Below are positions 34,896-42,755 of a stretch of DNA of 64,000 bases, piece by piece. The stretch spans positions 2,976,001 through 3,040,000 of the forward strand of contig NZ_CP024996.1 of NCBI RefSeq assembly GCF_003719195.1, given 5' to 3'. Position 1 is the stretch's first letter. Each line of letters starts with the position of its first letter. Below the pieces are notes generated by a model. It saw only the letters and a program-made list of their open reading frames with translations. It was not told where the DNA came from and did not search any database. A program made the position numbers and the translations under genes. This DNA comes from Herbaspirillum rubrisubalbicans (GTDB lineage Bacteria; Pseudomonadota; Gammaproteobacteria; Burkholderiales; Burkholderiaceae_D).

Positions 34896-37424
34896 TCACA
34901 GTGCCAGCGACTTCCAGCCCTCGCGCCGCCATTGCTCGAAACCTTCTTCACTAAAGCGCCACAGATGCAGCCACCCATGCTCCAGCAACTGGCGCACGAT
35001 GGCATGGCGGCTGACGATGGCATCGATGGCTTCTTGCGTGGCGTCGATCACTACCGTCAGGCGCAAGGGTTCATGCACCCACTGGCGACCATCATGCAAG
35101 GACTGGCGCGACAGGCCGATACGCAGGTCGCCGCCATTGCCCTCGAATACGCCGATGGTGCCGCCCACCACGTTATGCAGCAGCTTGTTGCCACTGCCCA
35201 GGCGCGCCGGGTCGCTGGTGGAGGCGTGGTATTGCCAGTTGATCCAGTGGGTCACCAGCATGGGGGCAGTCATCAGCAATTCCAGCACGCTGCCGTCGCG
35301 GTCCTGGCTGGCCTGGTAGTCATGCAGGAAGCAGCGCCCGCCCAGGTCCAGCCCGCGGCTGCGCGCACGGGGCGCGATGACAAAGGCGGCATTGCCAGTC
35401 AGGCCCCACTCGGGACGGGGCTGGGCACCATCGTTGGCGCGCCGACGCAATTGCTTGAGCAAGGCCGGTGCATCCAGCGCGGCATCGGCCACGCCCAGGC
35501 GCGGCGCACGCTCGCGCCGCACGCGGTCGCCGGCCTCGGCCAGCAGCGGTTGCAGGGCTTGCCAGCGCGCTTGCGCCGCCGGCTCCAACAGATCCAGGTC
35601 GAAGGCTTCGATTTCATCGGTGGTGGTGTTGTGCAGCACGGCTAGGAAGTGACTATCCTCAGGGATGACGATCTGCCGCTCCAGCAGACCACGCCGTACC
35701 TCGCGCTCATTGAGCAACTGCGCCAGCGTGCGCGCATTGACCTCGCCAGTCTGGCCACAGCAGGCGCCACAGTCCAGCGCCGCAGCGTGGGCATTGTTGG
35801 TGGTCTGGCTGCCATGGCCCACCAGCAGCACCAGCGGTGCCACCTGCCGGTCCAGGCCCATGGCGTGCAGCACGCGCTCGGCCAGCGCTACCTTCTCGGC
35901 CAGCGCCACGCCCACCAGTTGCGGACGACAGAGTTCGCGATAGCGGGTCGGCAAACCGGCCAGGTCATCCCGCGCCCGCTCGCCCTGGCCGGGGCGCAGC
36001 CACTTCCACAAGCCCCCCAGGGCCGTCACGCCAGCCACCTCGACGAAAGAAAACGCCGAGCCCGGCCAGCGCGTATTGCCCTGCCATTGATCCTGGAACG
36101 CCAGGGTCTTGCGCCGGGCGCGGGCCACCGCCTCGGCCAGTACGCCACTATCGGCGGCGCCGGACGGGGCGACCACGTCCTGTACCTGATAAGCCGGCGC
36201 CAGCAGACCCGGCAATTGCGGGCGGCTGGCCTGGGTGGCCAGCGGCGTATAGGCTACCGGCAAGCCGAAGAAGCCGGCAAAGCCGAGCGTCTGTATGCCT
36301 GGTGACACGGCCTCCAGGGCGCGCCGCAGCGGTTCGCTGCGCACATCGATGCAGAAGGCGGCCTGCACTTCCACGCGCGCCGCATCCTTCACGCTGGCCG
36401 CGCCCTGCTGCCGCAAGGCGCTTGCCAGTTGGCGCTGGTAACCGGCCTCCAGGGCGAGCTGCCAGAGTTCGTCCACCAGCAGTTCTTGCTGGGCCTGTTG
36501 TAAGCGTTCCTGGGAACGGGCCCAGGCTTGCTGCACAGTGTGGAAGGCGTGGCTGGCGGCGTCATCGTCCTTGCATTCCAGCAGCAAGGCGCCCCAGGCC
36601 ATGCGGATGGCCAGCAGTTCGCGCAGGTGCTCGTCGCTGCTGCCTTCCAGCTGCGCCTGCCAGCCCAGGTAAGCACACCAGGAGGCCCAGCCATTGACGG
36701 TCAACAGCACCGACTCCAGGTAGTCGGCCCAGACCTCGGGCGGCAGCGCCAGGCGTTGCATGACCCAGCGCTCCGCTTCACGGGCGCAGGCCGGGAGCGC
36801 CTTGATACCGTCGGCGATATGCGGCAGGCCCATCAACAGGCCGATGCCGTGGTCGTGCTCCAGCGTCTCGCGCCAGAAGGCGTACAGGCCACGACCGCGC
36901 TCGGGTTGCCAGTCGGCCTGGTGCTGGTCGAAGTAGGCGGCGCAGGTCTGGCTGACCTGGTGCGTGATGGCCTGACGCCAGGACAGCCGGGTGTGGCGCT
37001 GGGGGTCGTTGTCCAGCACGTCGATCAACAGCGGCAGGCGCGGCGGCAGAGCGGCCGAGGCCAACACCGCCAGGCAGTGCGCCGCATCCAAGCCGCGCTC
37101 CTGGGCTTGGCTGGATTGCGCCAGCGCATAGTCCAGATCGGCGCGGGTCACGCGGCCCTGGTCCCAGGCCTGCTGCAATTGGTCCCGCGGTGGGAATACC
37201 TGGATCCCGCCCAGCAGGGCCATGCGGGCAGCCACCTGGCGCAGCGGCATCTTCACGCGCGACCAGTGCGGATTGACGGCGATGGCGCGGTCCAGGGGCC
37301 AGGCCGGGGCGATGGCGCCGCAAGCATCCACGCAGGCTTGCTGCAACTGCTGCTCCAGGGTGTCACTCCAGATCGGAATCAAAGTGGCGGTGGGCGTCGG
37401 GCTGTCTTGATGCAAGGCGTTCAT
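34896..37424 (-). CDS. dabA: DabA, inorganic carbon transport subunit (DUF2309)
   Basis: An 842-residue peripheral protein of the DUF2309/YbcC family, the beta-carbonic-anhydrase-like half of the energy-coupled DAB CO2 pump. Zinc-site residues are present: Cys358 and Asp360 in FCIDVRSE, His537 in VGHGSQTTNN and Cys552 in DCGACCG, with the same 15-residue His-Cys spacing as Halothiobacillus DabA (from memory). It hydrates CO2 in one direction with drive from DabB. The ATG at 37424 follows GAGGAG at 7 bases; 22 bases after dabB. No RuBisCO or carboxysome gene is near, so the bicarbonate probably feeds biosynthetic carboxylations. Confidence 0.93.
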   Translation of the reverse strand: MNALHQDSPTPTATLIPIWSDTLEQQLQQACVDACGAIAPAWPLDRAIAVNPHWSRVKMPLRQVAARMALLGGIQVFPPRDQLQQAWDQGRVTRADLDYALAQSSQAQERGLDAAHCLAVLASAALPPRLPLLIDVLDNDPQRHTRLSWRQAITHQVSQTCAAYFDQHQADWQPERGRGLYAFWRETLEHDHGIGLLMGLPHIADGIKALPACAREAERWVMQRLALPPEVWADYLESVLLTVNGWASWCAYLGWQAQLEGSSDEHLRELLAIRMAWGALLLECKDDDAASHAFHTVQQAWARSQERLQQAQQELLVDELWQLALEAGYQRQLASALRQQGAASVKDAARVEVQAAFCIDVRSEPLRRALEAVSPGIQTLGFAGFFGLPVAYTPLATQASRPQLPGLLAPAYQVQDVVAPSGAADSGVLAEAVARARRKTLAFQDQWQGNTRWPGSAFSFVEVAGVTALGGLWKWLRPGQGERARDDLAGLPTRYRELCRPQLVGVALAEKVALAERVLHAMGLDRQVAPLVLLVGHGSQTTNNAHAAALDCGACCGQTGEVNARTLAQLLNEREVRRGLLERQIVIPEDSHFLAVLHNTTTDEIEAFDLDLLEPAAQARWQALQPLLAEAGDRVRRERAPRLGVADAALDAPALLKQLRRRANDGAQPRPEWGLTGNAAFVIAPRARSRGLDLGGRCFLHDYQASQDRDGSVLELLMTAPMLVTHWINWQYHASTSDPARLGSGNKLLHNVVGGTIGVFEGNGGDLRIGLSRQSLHDGRQWVHEPLRLTVVIDATQEAIDAIVSRHAIVRQLLEHGWLHLWRFSEEGFEQWRREGWKSLAL

Positions 37425-37446
37425 ACGGTTTCTCCTCGGGTTCGGT

Positions 37447-38994
37447 TCAGTGCGGGCGGGAGCCATCGCTCACCAGTTCGCTGGCGGCACGGCGTGCGCT
37501 GGGGGCCCAGTGGGCGGGCCAGCATTGCAGTGCCAGGCGGGTGTAGGCTTCGTCCAGGTAAAAGCCGGCATAGCTGCGGCGACGCCAGGCCGCCATGCTG
37601 TGCGGCGTCAGTTGCAGCAAGCCCATGCAGGTGTAGAGCGCCAGCATGGTCAGCAGGGCGGCCACACCGAAGAAGGTATTGGGGGCGTCGGCGATCTGCA
37701 GTGGCAGCAAGTGGGCCAGCAAGGCCGCCAATGTCAGCGCGGCGGCGCCCAGCAGACCCAGCAGTGCGCGCCGCACCCGTGCCGTACCGCTGCTGGCGGG
37801 CAGCCACAGCAAGGGCGCCCAGGCCAGGCCCAGCACGCCGCTCCACCACCAGGGCCAGGCCGCATGGGGGCTGGCGCTATGCAGGGCCAGCACCAGCGCC
37901 AGACTCACCACCGGCGCCAGGACCACACTGATGCCCGCGGGCTGCGCCGGGCTGTGCAAGGCGTGCAGGCGGGTCTCGCGCACCACCGAGGAAGCCGACA
38001 GGAAGGCGTGCGCCTTGTAGAGCGAATGGCCGATCAGGTGCAATGCCGCGAACAGATACAGTCCGGCTGCACACTCCAGCAGCATGAAGCCCATCTGCGC
38101 CACGGTAGACCAGGCCAGTTTGACCTTGATGCTGATGCGGGTGAGCATCACCAGCCCGGCCAGCAGCACGGTGCCGGCACTGACCAGCAAGAGCACGCTA
38201 CGCGCCGGCAAGGCCTGCTCCAGCAAGGGCGCAAAACGCACCAGCACGAAGCCACCCAGGTTGACCACGCCCGCATGAAGCAGCGCCGAGACCGGCGTGG
38301 GCGCTTCCATCACCTGGATCAACCAGCCATGGACCGGCAACAGAGCGGTACGCAAGATCACCGCCAGCGTCAGACACATGGCACTGGCTTGCAGGCCAGT
38401 GGACATACCGTACTGGGCCAGATGCGCCCACAGTGCCGGTAAGGAGCCGCTGCCCACGGTGGTCCAGGCCAGTACAGCGGCCGCGATCAGCAGCAGGTCG
38501 GCCAGCCGGTCGGCAATGCTTTTCTTGAAGGAGGCCAGGCGTGCGAAGGGACGCTCGGGATAGAAGCACAGCAGCCGCTGCAGCGCCAGGCCGACCACCG
38601 CCCAGGCGGCGATGAGCACGATCCAGTGATCCGCCAGCAGCAGCAGGTGTACCGCACAGAGCACGGCGGCCAGGGCAGCGGCGTACTGGCGCTGGCCCGG
38701 TTCACCTTCCAGGTAGCGTGCCGAGAAACTGCCGATCACCGTGCCCAGGCCCTGCACCAGCACGGACAGTAGCATTCCCAGCACGGACAGATGCAGTACA
38801 CCTGGCCAGGGACTAGCCTGACGGTCGGCAAACAGTGTGACCAAGGTCAGCAGCAGCGCGGCCAGCGACATGGCCTGGAACAGCTTCCAAGCGCGTGCCG
38901 GCACCAGAGGGAACAGGCCCAATGTGGCGGCGGTGACCAGCATCAGCACCGGAGGCGCCCAGGCGATGGTGGAAAGAAGGGGGAGCGTCGTCAT
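37447..38994 (-). CDS. dabB: DabB, NuoL-like membrane subunit of the inorganic carbon pump
   Basis: A 515-residue polytopic membrane protein of the complex I NuoL/MrpA antiporter-like family, with more than twelve hydrophobic segments and the conserved central region PTPVSALLHAGVVNLGGFVLVRF (channel lysine/glutamate helices). Paired with dabA it supplies the cation gradient that drives CO2 hydration. Start ATG at 38994 has GAGG at 9 bases; in-frame upstream ATGs lack a ribosome site. Divergent from a LysR gene, which is likely its regulator. Confidence 0.9.
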   Translation of the reverse strand: MTTLPLLSTIAWAPPVLMLVTAATLGLFPLVPARAWKLFQAMSLAALLLTLVTLFADRQASPWPGVLHLSVLGMLLSVLVQGLGTVIGSFSARYLEGEPGQRQYAAALAAVLCAVHLLLLADHWIVLIAAWAVVGLALQRLLCFYPERPFARLASFKKSIADRLADLLLIAAAVLAWTTVGSGSLPALWAHLAQYGMSTGLQASAMCLTLAVILRTALLPVHGWLIQVMEAPTPVSALLHAGVVNLGGFVLVRFAPLLEQALPARSVLLLVSAGTVLLAGLVMLTRISIKVKLAWSTVAQMGFMLLECAAGLYLFAALHLIGHSLYKAHAFLSASSVVRETRLHALHSPAQPAGISVVLAPVVSLALVLALHSASPHAAWPWWWSGVLGLAWAPLLWLPASSGTARVRRALLGLLGAAALTLAALLAHLLPLQIADAPNTFFGVAALLTMLALYTCMGLLQLTPHSMAAWRRRSYAGFYLDEAYTRLALQCWPAHWAPSARRAASELVSDGSRPH

Positions 38995-39043
38995 GACAGA
39001 AAACCTCATGCATTGGAATGGGGCCATGATGCTTGCCATTGAT

Positions 39044-39071
39044 CGTTCTGTAAATTACATTTATCAGAACG
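39044..39071. promoter_or_regulatory. Inverted repeat between dabB and lysR, candidate LysR site
   Basis: CGTTCTG (39044-39050) and CAGAACG (39065-39071) with a 14-bp AT-rich spacer sit midway in the 99-bp divergent gap, 22 bases before the lysR start. LysR regulators bind such interrupted dyads next to both promoters; the match to this regulator is by position. Confidence 0.55.
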
Positions 39072-39093
39072 AAATCATTGATAAATACGAACG

Positions 39094-39987
39094 ATGCGCC
39101 TAGAACAGCTTAACTTTCATCATCTGCGCTATTTCTGGCGCGTGGCCAAGCTGGGCCACCTCACGCGTGCCGCCGAAGAGCTGCATACCTCGCAATCGGC
39201 GGTCTCGGCCCAGATCCGTCAGTTGGAAAAGCAGCTGGAAGAAGATCTCTTCCTGCGCGAAGGCCGCCGTCTGACCTTGACCGATACCGGGCAACTGGTG
39301 TTCACCTATGCCGACAACATCTTTGGCCTGAGCCAGGAAATGCTGGGCCGGCTGGAGGGCCGTTCAGCCGGCGTAACGCGGCTGCGGGTGGGCAGCGTGG
39401 CCACGCTGTCGCGTAACTACCAGGAAAACTGGATTCGCCCGATGCTTTCGGACCCCTCGGTATCGCTCACGCTGGAATCGGGCCTGCTGGAAGGCCTGCT
39501 GGAACGCCTGATGCAGCACCAGCTGGACGTGGTGCTGGCCAACGAAACCGTGCCCTCCGACCCTGACCGGCCTCTGCACTGCCGCTTCCTGGGAAGTCAA
39601 GCGGTCTCGGTGGTGGGCCCGGCGCACCGCTGGGAAGCACGCAGCCTGCGCATTCCGCAAGACCTGGAAGGACTGGATATGGCCCTGCCCGGCCCGCGTC
39701 ATGCACTGCGGATGCAGTTCGACGCCTTGTGCATCTCCAATGACGTGCGCCCGCGGATGCGCGCCGAAGTCGATGACATGGCCATGCTGCGCCTGATCGC
39801 CCGCGACAGCGGCTGGCTCACGGTATTGCCCGAGGTGGTGGTGCAGGATGAATTGCGCAACGGCACTCTGGTGGCGGCGGGTCAGGCCAGCGAACTGGTG
39901 GAGAGCTTCTATGCCATCACCACACCGCATCATCACTACGCCGACCTGCTTGAGCCTCTGCTGGGTGAAGGTGCGCAGGCGGCTTGA
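39094..39987 (+). CDS. LysR-family regulator (NhaR-like)
   Basis: A 297-residue LysR protein starting MRLEQLNFHHLRYFW. The helix-turn-helix is at about residues 20-42 (GHLTRAAEELHTSQSAVSAQIRQLE), followed by the long linker helix and a periplasmic-binding-protein-like effector domain. The N-terminus resembles NhaR, which responds to Na+ and pH, though the nhaA of this window is 18 kb away. Divergent from dabBA, so control of the carbon pump, perhaps by CO2, pH or ion level, is the best inference. Confidence 0.9.
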   Translation: MRLEQLNFHHLRYFWRVAKLGHLTRAAEELHTSQSAVSAQIRQLEKQLEEDLFLREGRRLTLTDTGQLVFTYADNIFGLSQEMLGRLEGRSAGVTRLRVGSVATLSRNYQENWIRPMLSDPSVSLTLESGLLEGLLERLMQHQLDVVLANETVPSDPDRPLHCRFLGSQAVSVVGPAHRWEARSLRIPQDLEGLDMALPGPRHALRMQFDALCISNDVRPRMRAEVDDMAMLRLIARDSGWLTVLPEVVVQDELRNGTLVAAGQASELVESFYAITTPHHHYADLLEPLLGEGAQAA

Positions 39988-40015
39988 AATCGAAACACGC
40001 CGTCAGATGGTGTAT

Positions 40016-40047
40016 TACTCGTGAGAAATAAATGTTACCCACGAGTA
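40016..40047 (+). terminator. Stem-loop after lysR
   Basis: TACTCGTG (40016-40023) and CACGAGTA (40040-40047) form an 8-bp stem with a 16-base AT-rich loop, 28 bases after the lysR stop. The following GAATCATCTTGATTT is T-containing but not a clean run. Moderate candidate. Confidence 0.4.
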
Positions 40048-40180
40048 GAATCATCTTGATTTATTGCCATATTTGCAATCTAATTGCACCCATGCCAGGT
40101 GTTCATGACGTACACTTCGGCAGCTCAGGGGTGAGCTTGGTCGAGCTTGCTGCTTCACATAAGAAAAATCGGCGGAAAAG

Positions 40181-40402
40181 ATGCGCAAGGCAATTTTCAG
40201 GTACCGCGACGAGCTGGTCAGGATAGAGCTCAAATGCCCTAGCGACACAGGCAGCGGCACCGGCTGGACCTGGGATCTCTACATCAATGGCGAACTGCAG
40301 TTCTGCGACCAGGATGCCCCCTTCACCTTTGCAGAAGAAGCCATGGCGGCTGCCAAGCAGGCCAGCCGCCACCTGATCGACCTGATCCACGCCGCTTCCT
40401 GA
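40181..40402 (+). CDS. Small hypothetical cytosolic protein
   Basis: A 73-residue soluble protein beginning MRKAIFRYRDELVRIELK, with mixed strand-like and helical parts and a final amphipathic helix (AAAKQASRHLIDLIH). GGCGGAAAAG before the ATG at 40181 is a fair ribosome site and a hairpin with T-rich tail follows, so it looks like a complete one-gene unit between lysR and the second sulfur locus. I do not recognise a family. Confidence 0.7.
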   Translation: MRKAIFRYRDELVRIELKCPSDTGSGTGWTWDLYINGELQFCDQDAPFTFAEEAMAAAKQASRHLIDLIHAAS

Positions 40403-40415
40403 ACGCTCTTTAGCT

Positions 40416-40441
40416 GCGCACTTTAACTGCGCTTTCGTTTT
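40416..40441 (+). terminator. Intrinsic terminator after the small hypothetical gene
   Basis: Short stem GCGCA (40416-40420)/TGCGC (40428-40432) with a 7-base loop followed by TTTCGTTTT (40433-40441), 14 bases past the stop. Separates the hypothetical gene from the sqrR-like promoter directly downstream. Confidence 0.5.
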
Positions 40442-40444
40442 GAC

Positions 40445-40473
40445 TTGCAATCGATAGGCACGGCCATTACTAT
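40445..40473 (+). promoter_or_regulatory. Sigma-70-type promoter of the sqrR-yeeE-pdo operon
   Basis: TTGCAA (40445-40450), 17 bases, TACTAT (40468-40473). The operator palindrome begins 5 bases after the -10 element, so a bound repressor would cover the transcription start. Start codon is 42 bases after the -10. Confidence 0.5.
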
Positions 40474-40477
40474 ATAT

Positions 40478-40494
40478 TTCAATATAATATTGAA
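40478..40494. promoter_or_regulatory. 17-bp perfect palindrome, candidate SqrR/BigR operator
   Basis: TTCAATAT-A-ATATTGAA is a perfect dyad in an AT-rich patch directly before the ArsR-family gene; the half-site ATATTGAA repeats at 40499-40506. AT-rich palindromes next to the promoter are typical for ArsR-family BigR/SqrR autoregulation. Confidence 0.7.
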
Positions 40495-40514
40495 TTGCAT
40501 ATTGAATCAAGCCC

Positions 40515-40832
40515 ATGGATGCCCGCGTTCCCCTGCAAGCCGACCAGATGCGCCACGCCGCCGGGCAAGCGGTGGCGGCCCTCAAGTTGCTGGCCAACGA
40601 AGACCGCTTGCTGCTGATGTGCCAACTGTCGCAACAGGAAATGTGCGTGAGCGAACTGGAACAGACACTCGATATCCGCCAGCCCACGCTGTCCCAGCAA
40701 CTGGGCGTGCTGCGCACCGAAGGCGTGGTCAGTACCCGCCGCGAGGGCAAGAGGGTGTATTACCGCGTGGCCGATCCCCGGCTGTTGGAGATGCTGGGGC
40801 TGATGTATCACCTCTACTGTCCCAAGGAATGA
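40515..40832 (+). CDS. ArsR-family persulfide-sensing repressor (SqrR/BigR type)
   Basis: A 105-residue winged-helix repressor with LKLLANEDRLLLMCQL, the recognition helix QPTLSQQLGVLRTEGVV and the wing TRREGKRVYYRV. Cys36 and Cys102 are 66 residues apart, exactly the distance between Cys41 and Cys107 of SqrR and Cys42 and Cys108 of BigR, which form a polysulfide bridge when sulfane sulfur is present (distances from memory); Cys44 is additional. The metal sites of ArsR/SmtB are not seen. It heads the YeeE-YedE-dioxygenase operon and has a palindrome over its own promoter. Confidence 0.88.
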   Translation: MDARVPLQADQMRHAAGQAVAALKLLANEDRLLLMCQLSQQEMCVSELEQTLDIRQPTLSQQLGVLRTEGVVSTRREGKRVYYRVADPRLLEMLGLMYHLYCPKE

Positions 40833-40834
40833 CG

Positions 40835-41269
40835 ATGCAGATTGCCTGGCACACCTTCACCCCCGGCTGGTCCTTGATCGGCGGTCTCTTGATCGGACTG
40901 GCCGCCGCCGTCCTGCTGCTGTTCAATGGCCGCATTGCCGGCATCAGCGGCATCGTGGCCGGCTTGCTGACGCCGCGCAACCCTGATACGGCCTGGCGCG
41001 GCCTGTTCGTGCTGGGCCTGGTGGCAGCCCCGCTCTTGTATGGCGCCGTCACCGCCCTGCCCGCCAGCCAGATCGAGGCCGGCTATCCGCAAATCATCCT
41101 GGCCGGCTTGCTGGTGGGCCTGGGCACGCGCTATGGCGCCGGTTGCACCAGCGGTCATGGGGTGTGCGGGCTGTCACGCTTTTCGCTGCGCTCGGCCATG
41201 GCGACGTTTTGCTTCATGATGGCCGGTTTTGCCAGTGTCTATGTGCTGCGCCACCTCCTGGGCCTTTGA
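40835..41269 (+). CDS. YeeE/YedE-family sulfur transporter, first half
   Basis: A 144-residue membrane protein with about four hydrophobic segments and the family signature GAGCTSGHGVCGLSRFSLRSA, whose cysteines are thought to relay thiosulfate or sulfane sulfur in YeeE/TsuA channels. The ATG at 40835 is 6 bases after AAGGA and immediately follows the repressor gene stop; the frame open further upstream overlaps the repressor and is a shadow. Pairs with the next gene to form a split two-part transporter. Confidence 0.88.
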   Translation: MQIAWHTFTPGWSLIGGLLIGLAAAVLLLFNGRIAGISGIVAGLLTPRNPDTAWRGLFVLGLVAAPLLYGAVTALPASQIEAGYPQIILAGLLVGLGTRYGAGCTSGHGVCGLSRFSLRSAMATFCFMMAGFASVYVLRHLLGL

Positions 41270-41281
41270 AGAAAGATTCAT

Positions 41282-41710
41282 ATGAACGTCAAATTCAGCT
41301 TAAGCGCCGGGGTCGCCGGCCTGATCTTTGGCCTGGGCCTGATCGTCTCCGGCATGGCCAATCCGGCCAAGGTGCTGGGCTTCCTCGACCTGGCTGGGGC
41401 CTGGGATCCCTCGCTGGCGCTGGTGATGGCGGGTGCCATCGGCATCGGTGTACCGGCCTTTGCTTGGGCCCGCAAGCGCCAGCAGTCGCTGCTGGGTGCA
41501 CCCCTGCAATTGCCCAGCGCCACCGGTATCGATCGCCGCCTGGTGCTGGGCAGCCTGTTGTTCGGTGTCGGCTGGGGCATGGCCGGCATCTGCCCTGGAC
41601 CGGCACTGGTCTTGCTTGGCATGGGTTCACTCAGAGGTCTGGCCTTCGTGCTGGCCATGCTGGCCGGGATGAAGCTGTTTGGCTGGCTGCAGCGCCCTGC
41701 CCGCGGCTGA
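41282..41710 (+). CDS. YeeE/YedE-family sulfur transporter, second half (DUF6691-like)
   Basis: A 142-residue membrane protein with about four hydrophobic segments: FSLSAGVAGLIFGLGLIVSGMANPAKVLGFLD in the first third and GVGWGMAGICPGPAL with a conserved cysteine in the second. This is the usual partner of the preceding half, together equal to one full YeeE. Starts 12 bases after it. Likely imports thiosulfate or exchanges sulfane sulfur for the persulfide dioxygenase encoded next. Confidence 0.87.
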   Translation: MNVKFSLSAGVAGLIFGLGLIVSGMANPAKVLGFLDLAGAWDPSLALVMAGAIGIGVPAFAWARKRQQSLLGAPLQLPSATGIDRRLVLGSLLFGVGWGMAGICPGPALVLLGMGSLRGLAFVLAMLAGMKLFGWLQRPARG

Positions 41711-41738
41711 AGCCGGCAAGCCCCTTTCAAGGAACGTC

Positions 41739-42623
41739 ATGGAAAACCTGCAAAATATGCACATTGAAGGCTATTTCGACCCTGCCACCAGCACCGTCAG
41801 CTACCTGGTGCTGGACCGTGCCAGCGGGCAATGCGCACTCATCGATAGCGTCCTGGACTACGACCCCAAGTCTGGTCGCACCGCCACTCGCAGCGCCGAC
41901 CAGTTGATCGCCCGCGTCGAGGCCCTGGGCGCGCACGTGCAATGGATCCTGGAAACCCACGCCCACGCCGACCACCTCTCGGCGGCGCCCTACCTGAAGC
42001 AGAAGCTGGGCGGACGCATCGCCATCGGCGAACATATCCGCCAGGTGCAACAGGTCTTTGGCCGGCTCTTCAATGCCGGCACCGAATTCGAACATGATGG
42101 CAGCCAGTTCGATCACCTCTTCGCCGATGGCGAGACTTTCCTGATCGGCCAGTTGCCGGCGCGCGTGATGCACACGCCCGGCCATACGCCGGCCTGCCTC
42201 ACCTATGTAGTCGAAGCAGCCGGTGAGATGGCGGCCTTCGTCGGCGATACGCTCTTCATGCCGGACTATGGCACGGCCCGCTGCGACTTCCCCGGTGGCG
42301 ATGCGCGACGCCTGTACCAGTCGATTCATGCGGTGCTGGCGCTGCCGCCGGCGACCCGGCTCTACATGTGCCACGACTACCAGCCCAATGGCCGCGAACT
42401 GCGCTTCGTGACCACCGTAGCCGAAGAGCGCCAGCACAATATCCACGTGCATGAAGGCATCAGCGAAGACGACTTCGTGGCCATGCGCAGTGCGCGCGAC
42501 GCCACGCTGGATATGCCGGTGCTGTTGTTGCCCTCGGTGCAGGTCAACATGCGCGCCGGCCAGATGCCGCCGCCCGAGGCCAATGGCGTGCGCTACCTGA
42601 AGATCCCGCTCAACGCGGTGTAA
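41739..42623 (+). CDS. Persulfide dioxygenase (MBL-fold), copy 2
   Basis: A 294-residue paralogue of the dioxygenase at 30712-31587, with the same iron motif HAHADH (residues 74-79), HTPGHTP, FVGDTLFMPDYGTARCDF and CHDYQP. I count about 50 differences over 290 aligned positions. The ATG at 41739 follows AAGGA at 5 bases. It closes the SqrR-type operon, so this copy should respond to the repressor while the other responds to FisR. Expected product is sulfite from glutathione persulfide. Confidence 0.9.
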   Translation: MENLQNMHIEGYFDPATSTVSYLVLDRASGQCALIDSVLDYDPKSGRTATRSADQLIARVEALGAHVQWILETHAHADHLSAAPYLKQKLGGRIAIGEHIRQVQQVFGRLFNAGTEFEHDGSQFDHLFADGETFLIGQLPARVMHTPGHTPACLTYVVEAAGEMAAFVGDTLFMPDYGTARCDFPGGDARRLYQSIHAVLALPPATRLYMCHDYQPNGRELRFVTTVAEERQHNIHVHEGISEDDFVAMRSARDATLDMPVLLLPSVQVNMRAGQMPPPEANGVRYLKIPLNAV

Positions 42624-42755
42624 ATCGGCGAGCTTCCACGTCGGCATAGCGGGCGACCAAATGCGAATTACCCTCATTTTCGCTAATTGTCGTAGCGTTA
42701 CCGCCAGCTCGGCCCTAGAATCTGCGCCAATTCAAACTCGCCCGCTTGCCGTGTC

